From contig CAZQSU010000112.1 of assembly GCA_964595905.1 (NCBI GenBank), positions 1 to 8,633 on the forward strand: a stretch of 8,633 nt of DNA. Reading direction: 5' to 3'. Source of the stretch: JAFDWI01 sp964595905. Its GTDB lineage: Bacteria > Actinomycetota > Acidimicrobiia > Acidimicrobiales > Iamiaceae. Positions 1 to 6,443 of the stretch are shown here, one piece after another. The first letter of the stretch is position 1. Every line of letters begins with the position of its first letter. The position numbers and the translations under genes were made by a program. Below the pieces are notes generated by a model. That model ran no database searches and was not told the origin of the DNA. It was given only the letters and a program-made list of their open reading frames with translations.

Positions 1-1
1 G

Positions 2-640
2 TCCGAGCTCAAACGCACCATCGTGTTCATCACCCACGACCTGAACGAGGCGATGCGCCTGGGTGACCGGATCGCGGTGATGCGCGACGGCGCGATCGTG
101 CAGATCGGCACCACCGAAGACATCCTCACCAACCCCGCGGATGAGTACGTCGCGTCGTTCGTCCAGGGCGTCGACCGCTCACGGGTGCTCACCGCGGACG
201 GCATCATGCGCCGACCGGTCGCCACCATCGGCGCCTGGGAAGGCCCCACCGCGGCGCTCCACAAGATGGAAGAGCTCCAGGTGTCGGGTCTGTTCGTGCT
301 GTCACGTGACGGCCGCCTGCTCGGCACCGTCAACGACACCCGCGTCGCCCGAGGCATCACGCGGGGCACCCACCAGCTCGAAGACCTGCTCAACACCGAT
401 GCGGTCGCCCAAGTCGCCCCCGACGCCCTGCTCGCCGAACTGCTGATCCCCTCGGCGTCCAACCCGCTGCCGCTCGCCGTGGTCGACGATCGCGGCGAAC
501 TGGTCGGGGTCGTGCCACGGGCGGCGCTGCTCGAAGGGCTCTCCGACGAGGTCACCGGAGAAGTGGCGCCGGTGCACGCCGAACTCACCGGCGAATCCAG
601 CGGACCGTCGCCCGCCCAGGTCGAAGGTGGTGCGGCATGA
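2..640 (+). CDS. proV: Glycine betaine/proline ABC transporter ATP-binding protein, C-terminal part (5' end outside window)
   Basis: ATPase subunit of an osmoprotectant (glycine betaine/proline-type) importer; it powers uptake from the cytoplasmic face of the membrane. The reading frame is already open at base 2, so the Walker A, signature and Walker B motifs lie upstream and only about 212 residues are seen. The fragment opens with the end of the nucleotide-binding domain, including the H-loop (FITHD) and the ProV/OpuAA-typical stretch EAMRLGDRIAVMRDGAIVQ. About 150 residues then form a tandem CBS-like region (IMRRPVATIGAWEG; LPLAVVDDRGELVGVV), which in this family senses ionic strength or nucleotides. 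The stop overlaps the next ATG as ATGA, so the permease is translationally coupled. The GTG at 23 is internal, not a start. Family assignment is secure; the exact substrate is inferred from the family and the downstream binding protein. Confidence 0.93.
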   Translation, partial: SELKRTIVFITHDLNEAMRLGDRIAVMRDGAIVQIGTTEDILTNPADEYVASFVQGVDRSRVLTADGIMRRPVATIGAWEGPTAALHKMEELQVSGLFVLSRDGRLLGTVNDTRVARGITRGTHQLEDLLNTDAVAQVAPDALLAELLIPSASNPLPLAVVDDRGELVGVVPRAALLEGLSDEVTGEVAPVHAELTGESSGPSPAQVEGGAA

Positions 641-1605
641 ACGCCCTGATCTTCGCGCTCGAACACATTCCGATCGGCGACTGGGTCGAAGACACCCTCG
701 TTCCCTGGCTCGAGGACTACTTCGGGTGGCTGTTCGACTGGATCAAAGACCGGGCCACCTCCCTGAACGACCAGCTCACGACATTCCTGAGCTGGCCCAC
801 CCCGCTGATCTTCGCGATCATCCTCGCCCTCGTCGCGTGGCGGATCCGCGGGTGGACCATGGCGGTGTTCACGTTCGTCGGGCTGATGCTGATCGACAAC
901 CTCGGCTACTGGGACCACGCGATGATGACGCTCGCGCTGGTGCTGATCTCGGCGTTGGTGGCCGTCGCGATCGGCGTGCCCACCGGCATCATGGGCGCAC
1001 GGTCGAAGACGTTCAGCGCGATCGTCCGACCCCAACTCGACTTCATGCAGACGATGCCCGCGTTCGTCTATCTGATCCCGGCGGTCACGTTCTTTCGGAT
1101 CGGCGTGGTGCCCGGCATGGTCGCCACCGTGATCTTCTCGATGCCCCCGGCGGTGCGGCTCACCGAACTGGGGATCCGCCAGGTCGACTCCGAAGTCGTC
1201 GAAGCCGGCCAGGCCTTCGGCGCGTCGCCGAGTCGCATCCTGTTCAAGATCCAACTGCCGCTCGCCCGCCCCACGATCATGGCCGGCGTCAACCAGGTGA
1301 TCATGCTCGCCCTGTCGATGGTCGTCATCGCCGGGATGATCGGCGCACCCGGTCTGGGAACCGACGTCTACTCGGCGGTGACCCGGGTGCGCATCGGCGA
1401 CGGCTTCGAAGCCGGCCTGTGCGTGGTGATCATCGCGGTCATCCTCGACCGCTTCACCTCGGCCTTCGGCAACGACGGTCAGTCGGGACGCCCCTCGGTG
1501 ACCAAGCGCCTGTCGCAACTGTTCTCGAAGGAGACGACCACGCAGGCCGATGCCGTCACCGATGCCGACGCCGACGACTCGACGCGCCAGGGAGCAGCCG
1601 TCTGA
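637..1605 (+). CDS. proW: Glycine betaine/proline ABC transporter permease
   Basis: Membrane subunit that forms the translocation pore of the osmolyte importer. The 322-residue protein has an amphipathic N-terminus of about 50 residues, then hydrophobic segments near residues 57-69, 73-87, 95-117, 141-168, 219-235 and 257-270. The binding-protein-dependent transport signature (EAA loop, contact site for the ATPase) is visible as EAGQAFGASPSRILFKIQLP at residues 189-208, including the conserved Gly195 and the I-x-LP end. The MQTMPAFVYLIP stretch (residues 137-148) is typical of ProW/OpuAB. The C-terminal 45 residues are polar and acidic with no clear homology. The start ATG overlaps the proV stop by 4 bp, so the two subunits are co-translated. 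The substrate-binding protein follows after 70 bp in the same orientation. Confidence 0.95.
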   Translation: MNALIFALEHIPIGDWVEDTLVPWLEDYFGWLFDWIKDRATSLNDQLTTFLSWPTPLIFAIILALVAWRIRGWTMAVFTFVGLMLIDNLGYWDHAMMTLALVLISALVAVAIGVPTGIMGARSKTFSAIVRPQLDFMQTMPAFVYLIPAVTFFRIGVVPGMVATVIFSMPPAVRLTELGIRQVDSEVVEAGQAFGASPSRILFKIQLPLARPTIMAGVNQVIMLALSMVVIAGMIGAPGLGTDVYSAVTRVRIGDGFEAGLCVVIIAVILDRFTSAFGNDGQSGRPSVTKRLSQLFSKETTTQADAVTDADADDSTRQGAAV

Positions 1606-1658
1606 CCGCCCGATCGTCGGTGGCCACCTCTTCTCAACAAGCAAAGCAAGCAACCATC

Positions 1659-1665
1659 AAAGGAG
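1659..1665 (+). promoter_or_regulatory. Ribosome binding site of proX
   Basis: AAAGGAG lies 10 nt before the GTG at 1676 and decides that start: the encoded protein then begins with a basic N-region and a lipoprotein signal peptide. It sits in an unusually A-rich patch (roughly 1635-1665) between proW and proX, which should leave the site unstructured. Because the binding protein is normally needed in excess over the membrane subunits, a strong separate site makes sense; that last point is inference. Confidence 0.75.
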
Positions 1666-1675
1666 CTGATACCTC

Positions 1676-2737
1676 GTGAATCGAGGAACCACGAAGACCA
1701 GACGACCGCTACTCGCCTTCGCAGCGATCATCACCGTCGGCGCCCTGGTGCTGTCGGCGTGTGGGAGCAGCGACGACACCTCGTCTGACACCACAGCGAA
1801 GGGAAGTGCGACGACCACGGCAGCCGCCGCCGACCAACCGGTCGGCGCGGACTGCGACGCCATCGACCCGTCCGGATCCGAATCCGACACCGGCAAGTGG
1901 GAGCTCAAGACCTCGTCGACTCCGGCGATGCTGACCGAACTCGAGACGGCGCTCAAGAACTGTGAGCCGATCGTGGTCACCCTGTGGCACCCCCACTGGG
2001 CCTACGCCGCGTATTCGATCAAGGACCTGAAGGACCCGAACGGTTCGATGGGCAAGGGTGAGCAGATCTGGACGACGGCCAACAAGAAGTGGGCCGCCGA
2101 CAGCGCGAATGCCGACCTGGTCGACGCCCTGAAGAACTTCAAGCTTTCCGACGCCGAACTGGCCGGGCTCGAGGTCTACACCGCGAACGAGTACAAGGAC
2201 GACCCCGAGAAGGGCGCCGAGGAATGGCTGAAGGAGCCCGAGAACCGCAAGCTCGCCGACGGCTGGGTCGAAGGTCTGAAGGGTGACGGCGAGTCGGTGA
2301 ACATCGGCCTCATCGCCTGGGACGAGGACATCGCGGTCACCAACCTGTGGAAGGTGCTGCTCGAAGACGCCGGGTTCGACGTGAAGGTCACCGAGCTCGA
2401 CGCCGGGCCGCTGTTCGAAGGCATGGCCTCGGGCGACCTCGACTTCTTCTTCGACACCTGGCTGCCGGTCACCCACGAGGACTACTGGAGCGAGTTCGGC
2501 GACAAGCTCGAAAAGGTCTCCCAGTGGTTCGGAGGCAGCGCCACGCTGAACATCGCGGTGCCGACCTACATGAACATCGACTCGCTCGACGAGCTGGCCA
2601 AGTGGGGCAAAGATGTCGACCACACGATCATCGGCATCGAGCCCGGTGCCGGGCTGACCCGCATCACCCAGTGCGAGATGATGCCCGCCTACGAGCTGGC
2701 CGCGAAGCCCGACGCGTCGACCTGCGACGCCGGCTGA
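1676..2737 (+). CDS. proX: Glycine betaine-type ABC transporter substrate-binding lipoprotein (OpuAC domain, apparently circularly permuted)
   Basis: Extracytoplasmic receptor that captures the osmolyte and delivers it to ProVW. The GTG start gives a 353-residue protein with a lipoprotein signal: basic N-region, hydrophobic core, lipobox LSAC with Cys29 as the lipid anchor, then a Ser/Thr/Ala-rich linker to about residue 58. The lobe motifs appear in unusual order. First comes the usual C-terminal half (STPAML at 81-86; IVVTLWHPHWAYAAY at 99-113). Next is the usual N-terminal half (IGLIAWDEDIAVTNLW at 210-225; DTWLPVTHEDYW at 260-271; LNIAVPTYM at 291-299), and GIEPGAGLTRI closes at 320-330. 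Trp104, Trp215, Trp262 and His267 match, by motif, the aromatic cage and histidine recalled for Bacillus subtilis OpuAC. Four further cysteines (60, 96, 333, 350) flank the termini or the permutation point. Betaine-type specificity is likely; choline or another quaternary amine is possible. Confidence 0.92.
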   Translation: MNRGTTKTRRPLLAFAAIITVGALVLSACGSSDDTSSDTTAKGSATTTAAAADQPVGADCDAIDPSGSESDTGKWELKTSSTPAMLTELETALKNCEPIVVTLWHPHWAYAAYSIKDLKDPNGSMGKGEQIWTTANKKWAADSANADLVDALKNFKLSDAELAGLEVYTANEYKDDPEKGAEEWLKEPENRKLADGWVEGLKGDGESVNIGLIAWDEDIAVTNLWKVLLEDAGFDVKVTELDAGPLFEGMASGDLDFFFDTWLPVTHEDYWSEFGDKLEKVSQWFGGSATLNIAVPTYMNIDSLDELAKWGKDVDHTIIGIEPGAGLTRITQCEMMPAYELAAKPDASTCDAG

Positions 2738-2778
2738 CACATCCCTGTGGCCCGAGCATCGGGCCCGATGGCAGTACC

Positions 2779-2810
2779 CCGGTGGGGCGCCCGACGTGGC
2801 GCCCCACCGG
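2779..2810 (+). terminator. Hairpin terminator after proVWX
   Basis: A perfect 13-bp inverted repeat (CCGGTGGGGCGCC, loop CGACGT, then its reverse complement) begins 41 bases after the proX stop. There is no T-tract, which is common for actinobacterial terminators. The hairpin separates the transporter operon from the dehydrogenase promoter/operator at 2852. Confidence 0.7.
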
Positions 2811-2851
2811 CGCGTGGAGGCACCGGTCGGCTTCGGCGCTTCGTCTCAGCA

Positions 2852-2869
2852 GGTTACCCATGGGTAACA
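2852..2869. promoter_or_regulatory. Palindromic TetR operator upstream of the acyl-CoA dehydrogenase
   Basis: GGTTACCCATGGGTAACA contains a perfect 16-bp palindrome (2853-2868). Both half-sites and the 4-nt spacing are shared with the palindrome before the TetR gene at 4257-4853. The centre lies about 59 nt before the dehydrogenase ATG at 2920, against about 58 nt at the regulator. TAACAT (2865-2870) in the right half fits a TANNNT -10 hexamer, so a bound repressor would occlude the promoter. No convincing -35 hexamer is seen. Binding by the neighbouring TetR protein is inferred from the shared motif. Confidence 0.72.
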
Positions 2870-2919
2870 TGGGGAGGTCACGCCTCCATCACGCTCAACC
2901 ACACGAGGTAGCCGTCGCC

Positions 2920-4162
2920 ATGGCCGAGTTTTCTTTGCAGCTGAACGACGAACAGCTCCAGATCCAGGAATGGGTGCACGAGTTCGCCGAGAACGTCGTG
3001 CGACCCGCCGGACACGAATGGGACGAGAAGGAGGAGTTCCCGTACCCGATCGTCGAAGAGGCCGCCAAGATCGGCCTGTACTCGATGGACTTCATGGCCA
3101 ACGCCATGATGGGCGACGAGTCGGGGCTCACCCTGCCCGTCGCCATGGAGGAGCTGTTCTGGGGTGACGGCGGTATCGCCCTGGCGATCTTCGGCTCGGG
3201 CCTCGCCGCCGCCGGGATCGCCGGCAACGGCACCCCCGAGCAGATCTTCGAGTGGGTGCCCCAGTGCTACGGCACGCCCGAGAAGATCGCCCTCGGCGCG
3301 TTCTGTGTGTCAGAACCCGACGCCGGGTCGGACGTGTCGTCACTCCGCACCCGTGCGGTGTACGACGAAGCGAAGGACGAATGGGTGCTGAACGGCACCA
3401 AGGCGTGGATCACCAACGGCGGCATCGCCGACGTGCACGTGGTGGTCGCCTCGGTCGACCCCGAACTCAAGAGTCGCGGCCAGGCCAGTTTCATCGTGCC
3501 GCCGGGCACGCCGGGGCTCAGCCAGGGCCAGAAGTACTCCAAGATGGGGATCCGTGCCTCGCACACCGCCGAGGTCGTGCTCGACGACGTCCGCGTGCCC
3601 GGTGCCTGTCTGCTGGGTGGCAAGGAGAAGCTCGACGAGAAGCTCGCCCGGGCCCGCGAGGCCCAGAAGAACGCCGGCGCCGGGTCCAGTGGCAAGCAGC
3701 CCGCGATGGCCACGTTCGAAGCGACCCGACCCGCCGTGGCCGCCATGGCCGTCGGCATCGCCCGCGCCGCGTGGGAGTACGCCCTCGACTACGCCTTGGA
3801 ACGCGAAGCGTTCGGCAAGAAGATCATCGAGAACCAGGCNNNNNNNNNNCTCGTTCCTGCTCGCCGACAGGAAGACCGAGATCGACGCCTCCCGCCTGCT
3901 GGTGTGGCGGGCCGCGTGGCTCGCCCGTAACGGCGGTGGCTACGTGCACGCCGAAGGTTCACAGTCCAAGCTCAAGGCCGCCCGCACCGCGGTGTGGGTG
4001 ACCGAGCGGGCCATCCAGATCCTCGGCGGCTACGGCTACGTCAAGGAGTACCCGGTGGAGCGCTGGCACCGCGACTCGAAGATCATGGACATCTTCGAGG
4101 GCACCGAGCAGATCCAGCAGCTCGTGATCGCCCGGGCCATCTCCGGCATCCGCATCGAGTAA
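2920..4162 (+). CDS. Acyl-CoA dehydrogenase (interrupted only by an assembly gap)
   Basis: FAD-dependent enzyme that introduces the alpha,beta double bond into an acyl-CoA, the first step of beta-oxidation or a related acyl-CoA breakdown pathway. The ATG at 2920 follows a GAGG ribosome binding site (2905-2908) and gives the family-typical start MAEFSLQLNDEQ. An in-frame ATG at 2860 would place the operator inside the gene and is rejected. Flavin/substrate motifs are seen: SEPDAGSD (131-138), KAWITNGG (161-168) and ALEREAFGKKIIENQ (292-306). The C-terminal part carries RDSKIMDIFEGTEQIQ; the Glu of EGT (codon 4097-4099) matches the catalytic base of the MCAD/SCAD type. A polar Lys/Ala-rich linker (about residues 235-262) is longer than in classical family members. 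Ten Ns at 3840-3849 shift the frame; with a 3-nt gap the protein is continuous at about 412 residues. Chain-length specificity cannot be read from sequence. Confidence 0.93.
3840..3849. other. Assembly gap (10 Ns) inside the acyl-CoA dehydrogenase gene
   Basis: Ten consecutive Ns sit between codons for ENQ and SFLLAD. The upstream part reads in the frame of 2920; the downstream part reads one base off. The family normally has ENQAI followed by an aromatic-rich LAD stretch. The retained GC before the gap and C after it fit exactly 3 missing bases (GCN-NNC, for example Ala-Ile). Ten is therefore most likely a fixed-length placeholder, not a measured gap. Confidence 0.9.
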
Positions 4163-4173
4163 CCGACTCGTCG

Positions 4174-4212
4174 CCCCCGCCCGCGCTTGCTGGATGCCGC
4201 GCGCTTCGGGGG
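4174..4212. terminator. Possible bidirectional terminator between convergent genes
   Basis: An imperfect hairpin: CCCCCG (4174-4179) pairs with CGGGGG (4207-4212) and CGCGC (4182-4186) with GCGCG (4199-4203), with a small internal loop and a 12-nt apical loop. It lies 11 bases after the dehydrogenase stop and 44 bases beyond the regulator stop, where a shared terminator would be expected. There are no T-tracts, and the GC-rich setting makes chance pairing possible. Confidence 0.35.
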
Positions 4213-4256
4213 TGGATGCGCACCATCGGCCCCGGAGTTCGGTCGGGTGGCGGTGA

Positions 4257-4853
4257 TCAGTGGGGTTCGATGCCGCGGAGGCCCGACCACGCCAGGGTCG
4301 CCACCTGGGCGGCGAGCGCCTCGGGTGACGGATCGAGGCTTTCGTCGGTCGACCGCAACCAGTGGCGGGACGTGACCTCGGCGATCCCGATGATCCCCTG
4401 CGCGAGCAGCCGACGGTGATCGGGGCTCAGGCCCTCGATGACGATCAGATCGGCGATCGTCTCGGCCATGTCGGCCTCGAAGCGGCGGACGATCGCGGCG
4501 AACTCCGCATCGAGCGCGGTGCCCGCGCCGAACAACACGAAGAAGGCGTCGCGGTTGCGGGCGACGAAGGTGAAGTACGCCTCGAACCCGCCGGCCACCT
4601 GGCCCCGAGGGGTCGTCGCCCGGCCGGTGGCCTCGAGGATCTCGGCGGCGAGCCGTTCGCCCACGTCGACGAGCACCTCGACGAACAGCGCCCGCTTCGA
4701 CGCGAAGTGCTGGTACAGCACCGGCTTGGTGACCCCGGCCGCCTCCGCGATCCGGTTCATCGACGTGCCCCGGAACCCGTCACGCGCGAAGGAGACCAGG
4801 GCGACGTCGAGCAACTGGCGACGGCGTTCGGCGGCGGGAAGTCGAGTGGGCAC
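4257..4853 (-). CDS. TetR-family transcriptional regulator (FasR-like), probable repressor of itself and the acyl-CoA dehydrogenase
   Basis: One-component regulator of 198 residues. The N-terminal helix-turn-helix domain is clear: RRRQLLDVALVSFARDGF (10-27), then TSMNRIAEAAGVTKPVLYQHF (30-50), the classical TetR recognition helix ending in LYQHF. The remaining 140 or so residues form the helical ligand/dimer domain. The pattern PVLYQHFASK plus a C-terminal GIIGIAEVTSRHWL and LAWSGLRGIEP resembles mycobacterial FasR, which responds to long-chain acyl-CoAs; this likeness is from memory and does not prove the ligand. The start is a GTG with a modest AGGAT site 7 nt upstream on its strand. It faces the acyl-CoA dehydrogenase convergently, and a 38-bp palindrome sits 40-77 bp before its start. 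The palindrome core also occurs before the dehydrogenase, so autoregulation and control of that gene by an acyl-CoA ligand are likely. Confidence 0.92.
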   Translation of the reverse strand: MPTRLPAAERRRQLLDVALVSFARDGFRGTSMNRIAEAAGVTKPVLYQHFASKRALFVEVLVDVGERLAAEILEATGRATTPRGQVAGGFEAYFTFVARNRDAFFVLFGAGTALDAEFAAIVRRFEADMAETIADLIVIEGLSPDHRRLLAQGIIGIAEVTSRHWLRSTDESLDPSPEALAAQVATLAWSGLRGIEPH

Positions 4854-4892
4854 GCGGGATCCTGGCTGCGGGGAAACGGCGTCCGGACGCGC

Positions 4893-4930
4893 CGAACGGC
4901 GAGGTTACCGCGCGGTAACCTCGCCGTTCG
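4893..4930. promoter_or_regulatory. Perfect 38-bp palindrome: autoregulatory operator of the TetR gene
   Basis: The 38 bases are identical to their reverse complement, centred between 4911 and 4912. The inner 18 bp, GGTTACCGCGCGGTAACC (4903-4920), carry the same half-sites as the operator at 2852-2869. The outer arms, CGAACGGCGA and its complement, extend the symmetry by 10 bp each side. On the minus strand, TAACCT (4907-4902) could serve as a -10 hexamer, ending 48 nt before the GTG start at 4853. An operator is preferred over a terminator because no gene ends just before it on either strand. Confidence 0.8.
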
Positions 4931-4965
4931 AATGAGGTCGGGACTCCGGTGAGGTCGGGCCGGAC

Positions 4966-5010
4966 GGTGCTCTGAGGACCGGTGCTCTGAGGACCGGTGC
5001 TCCGGGGAAC
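4966..5010. repeat. 15-bp tandem repeat, three units
   Basis: GGTGCTCTGAGGACC occurs twice exactly (4966-4980 and 4981-4995), followed by a diverged third copy, GGTGCTCCGGGGAAC (4996-5010). Just before it, GAGGTCGGG occurs twice (4934-4942 and 4951-4959). The array lies between the start of the TetR gene and the 3' end of the alcohol dehydrogenase. No coding function is seen; slippage-derived spacer DNA is the simplest reading. The rest of 4931-5143 shows no gene. Confidence 0.85.
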
Positions 5011-5143
5011 CCGGGCGCACACGCCGCCGTCACCCGGCGAACGACACCCCGCAACCGGCCCGATCAGGGACCACGTCGACCGACGGTCGCGAGACCCCGC
5101 GGGCACCGGTTCGGCGGCGGCGCATCGCCACGGGTCGCCCGGC

Positions 5144-6256
5144 TCACTTGTAGCGGAGCACGCCCCGGATGTTCTTGCCCTCGCGCATGTCGGCGTAGCC
5201 CTGGTTGATCTCGTCGAGCGAGTACTCCTTGGTCACCATGCCCGCGAGGTCCAACTGGCCGAGGCTGAACAACTCGAGCAGCTTGGGGATGTCGGCCTTC
5301 GGGTTCGCCGAACCGAAGATCGTGCCGATCAGCTTCTTCTCCATCAGCGTCAGGTCGGTCAACCCGATCTGGATGTGGTCCTCGCTCATCGGGTGGATGT
5401 TGGTGACCACCACGCGGCCTCGCTTGGCGGTCAGGGCCATGATCGAGCCGATCTGCTCACCGTCACCGACCCCCATCGCGCAGACGATCACGTCGCAGTT
5501 GCGGCCCCAGGTGGCTTCGGCGATCACGCCGGTCGCCTCGGCGAGGTTCGCGGCCGTGTGGGTGGCGCCGAACTTCTTGGCCAGGTCGCGCTTGGACTCC
5601 ACCGGGTCGATCGCGATGATGTTGCGCGCCCCGGCGATCCTGGCTCCCTGCAGCGCCGCTGCACCGATCCCACCGACCCCGATCACCGCCACGTTGTCGC
5701 CGGGGCGGACGTCACCCGCGTACACCGACGACCCCCAACCGGTCGTGACCCCGCAGCCCACCAGGCAGGCCAACTCGAGGGGAATCTGCGGGTCGATCTT
5801 CACGCAGCTGAAGGCATTGACCACGGTGTGGTGGGCGAACGTGCCCAGACACACCATCGTGTAGATGTCCTCGCCGTCGGCGCCGTGGTGCCGGGTGGTG
5901 CCGTCGAGCTGGATCCCCAGCAGCAACGCGGCACCGTTGTCGCACAGGTTCGAGTGCCCGCTCGCACACGACGGACAGTGCCCACAGGCAGGGACGAAAC
6001 TGAACACCACGTGGTCGCCGGGCGCCACGTTGGAGACGCCCTCGCCGACCTCGAGCACCACACCGGCGCCTTCGTGTCCGCCGATCACCGGCATCACCCC
6101 GGCGAGGTCGCCGGTCACCAGATGCTCGTCGGAATGGCACATGCCCGAGGCCGTCAACTCGACGAGGACCTCGCCGGCCTTGGGCGGGTCGAGCGTGATC
6201 GTCTCGACGCTCCATGGTGCGTGCAACTCACGCAGGACGGCGGCTTTGGTCTCCAT
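5144..6256 (-). CDS. NDMA-dependent (mycofactocin-linked) zinc alcohol dehydrogenase
   Basis: Medium-chain zinc alcohol dehydrogenase, 370 residues, oxidising alcohols to aldehydes. It resembles the actinobacterial NDMA-dependent family (Rxyl_3153-like), whose nicotinamide stays bound and is reoxidised by an external acceptor, thought to be mycofactocin in vivo. Catalytic zinc ligands are seen: Cys40 in GMCHSDEH, His61 in GGHEGAG and Cys168 in LVGCGVTTG. The structural zinc cluster is CGHCPSCASGHSNLC (Cys91, 94, 97, 105). The nucleotide-binding loop GVGGIG (193-198) is followed by Asp217 (AIDP), indicating NAD rather than NADP. The C-terminal GKNIRGVLRY is characteristic of this family. The ATG at 6256 has AGGGG 9 nt upstream on its strand. 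It is monocistronic as far as visible, with hairpins separating it from the gene upstream. The mycofactocin genes begin 1.4 kb away on the other strand, supporting the cofactor link. The alcohol substrate is unknown. Confidence 0.93.
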   Translation of the reverse strand: METKAAVLRELHAPWSVETITLDPPKAGEVLVELTASGMCHSDEHLVTGDLAGVMPVIGGHEGAGVVLEVGEGVSNVAPGDHVVFSFVPACGHCPSCASGHSNLCDNGAALLLGIQLDGTTRHHGADGEDIYTMVCLGTFAHHTVVNAFSCVKIDPQIPLELACLVGCGVTTGWGSSVYAGDVRPGDNVAVIGVGGIGAAALQGARIAGARNIIAIDPVESKRDLAKKFGATHTAANLAEATGVIAEATWGRNCDVIVCAMGVGDGEQIGSIMALTAKRGRVVVTNIHPMSEDHIQIGLTDLTLMEKKLIGTIFGSANPKADIPKLLELFSLGQLDLAGMVTKEYSLDEINQGYADMREGKNIRGVLRYK

Positions 6257-6353
6257 TGGCAGATACCCCTTGTTGAGTGTGCGGCATGTGAACCGGCTCG
6301 GTGGCGGTCACCCTACCCCCGTGGCCGGCCCGAGGAAATCGTTGCCGGACGCG

Positions 6354-6390
6354 CCACGCGGGGACGCCGACCGCCGGCGTCCCCGCGTGG
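6354..6390 (-). terminator. Strong hairpin terminator downstream of the DUF4214-like gene
   Basis: A perfect 16-bp stem (CCACGCGGGGACGCCG and its reverse complement) with a 5-nt loop. It lies 54 bases past the stop of the minus-strand gene ending at 6444 and 98 bases before the alcohol dehydrogenase start. There is no T-tract. It should block read-through into the dehydrogenase. Confidence 0.75.
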
Positions 6391-6400
6391 GTTCGTGTGG

Positions 6401-6434
6401 TCGGCGACCGGGGTCGGCATGCCCCGGTCACCGA
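6401..6434 (-). terminator. First of two tandem hairpins after the DUF4214-like gene
   Basis: GACCGGGG (6406-6413) pairs with CCCCGGTC (6422-6429). After one mismatch, TCGG (6401-6404) pairs with CCGA (6431-6434). This gives a 12-bp stem with one mismatch and an 8-nt loop, starting 10 bases after the stop codon at 6444 on the minus strand. With the hairpin at 6354-6390 it forms a double stem-loop 3' end. Confidence 0.55.
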
Positions 6435-6443
6435 CCGCGTCAC

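Noticed and set aside
1709..2740. A 343-codon minus-strand open frame opposite proX
   Set aside because: Low-complexity Val/Gly/Arg composition typical of antisense shadow; proX on the plus strand has a lipobox, a ribosome binding site and family motifs.
2347..3930. A 527-codon frame that would fuse the end of the proX region to the acyl-CoA dehydrogenase
   Set aside because: The part before 2920 overlaps proX in another frame and crosses a terminator and an operator; the dehydrogenase family starts at 2920.
2920..4162. Acyl-CoA dehydrogenase as a pseudogene
   Set aside because: The only disruption is the N run; all flavin, substrate and catalytic motifs are intact on both sides.
4893..4930. 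The 38-bp palindrome as a transcription terminator
   Set aside because: No gene ends next to it on either strand, and its core recurs before another promoter, which fits an operator.
4966..5010. CRISPR array
   Set aside because: Units are 15 bp, directly adjacent without spacers, and only three in number.
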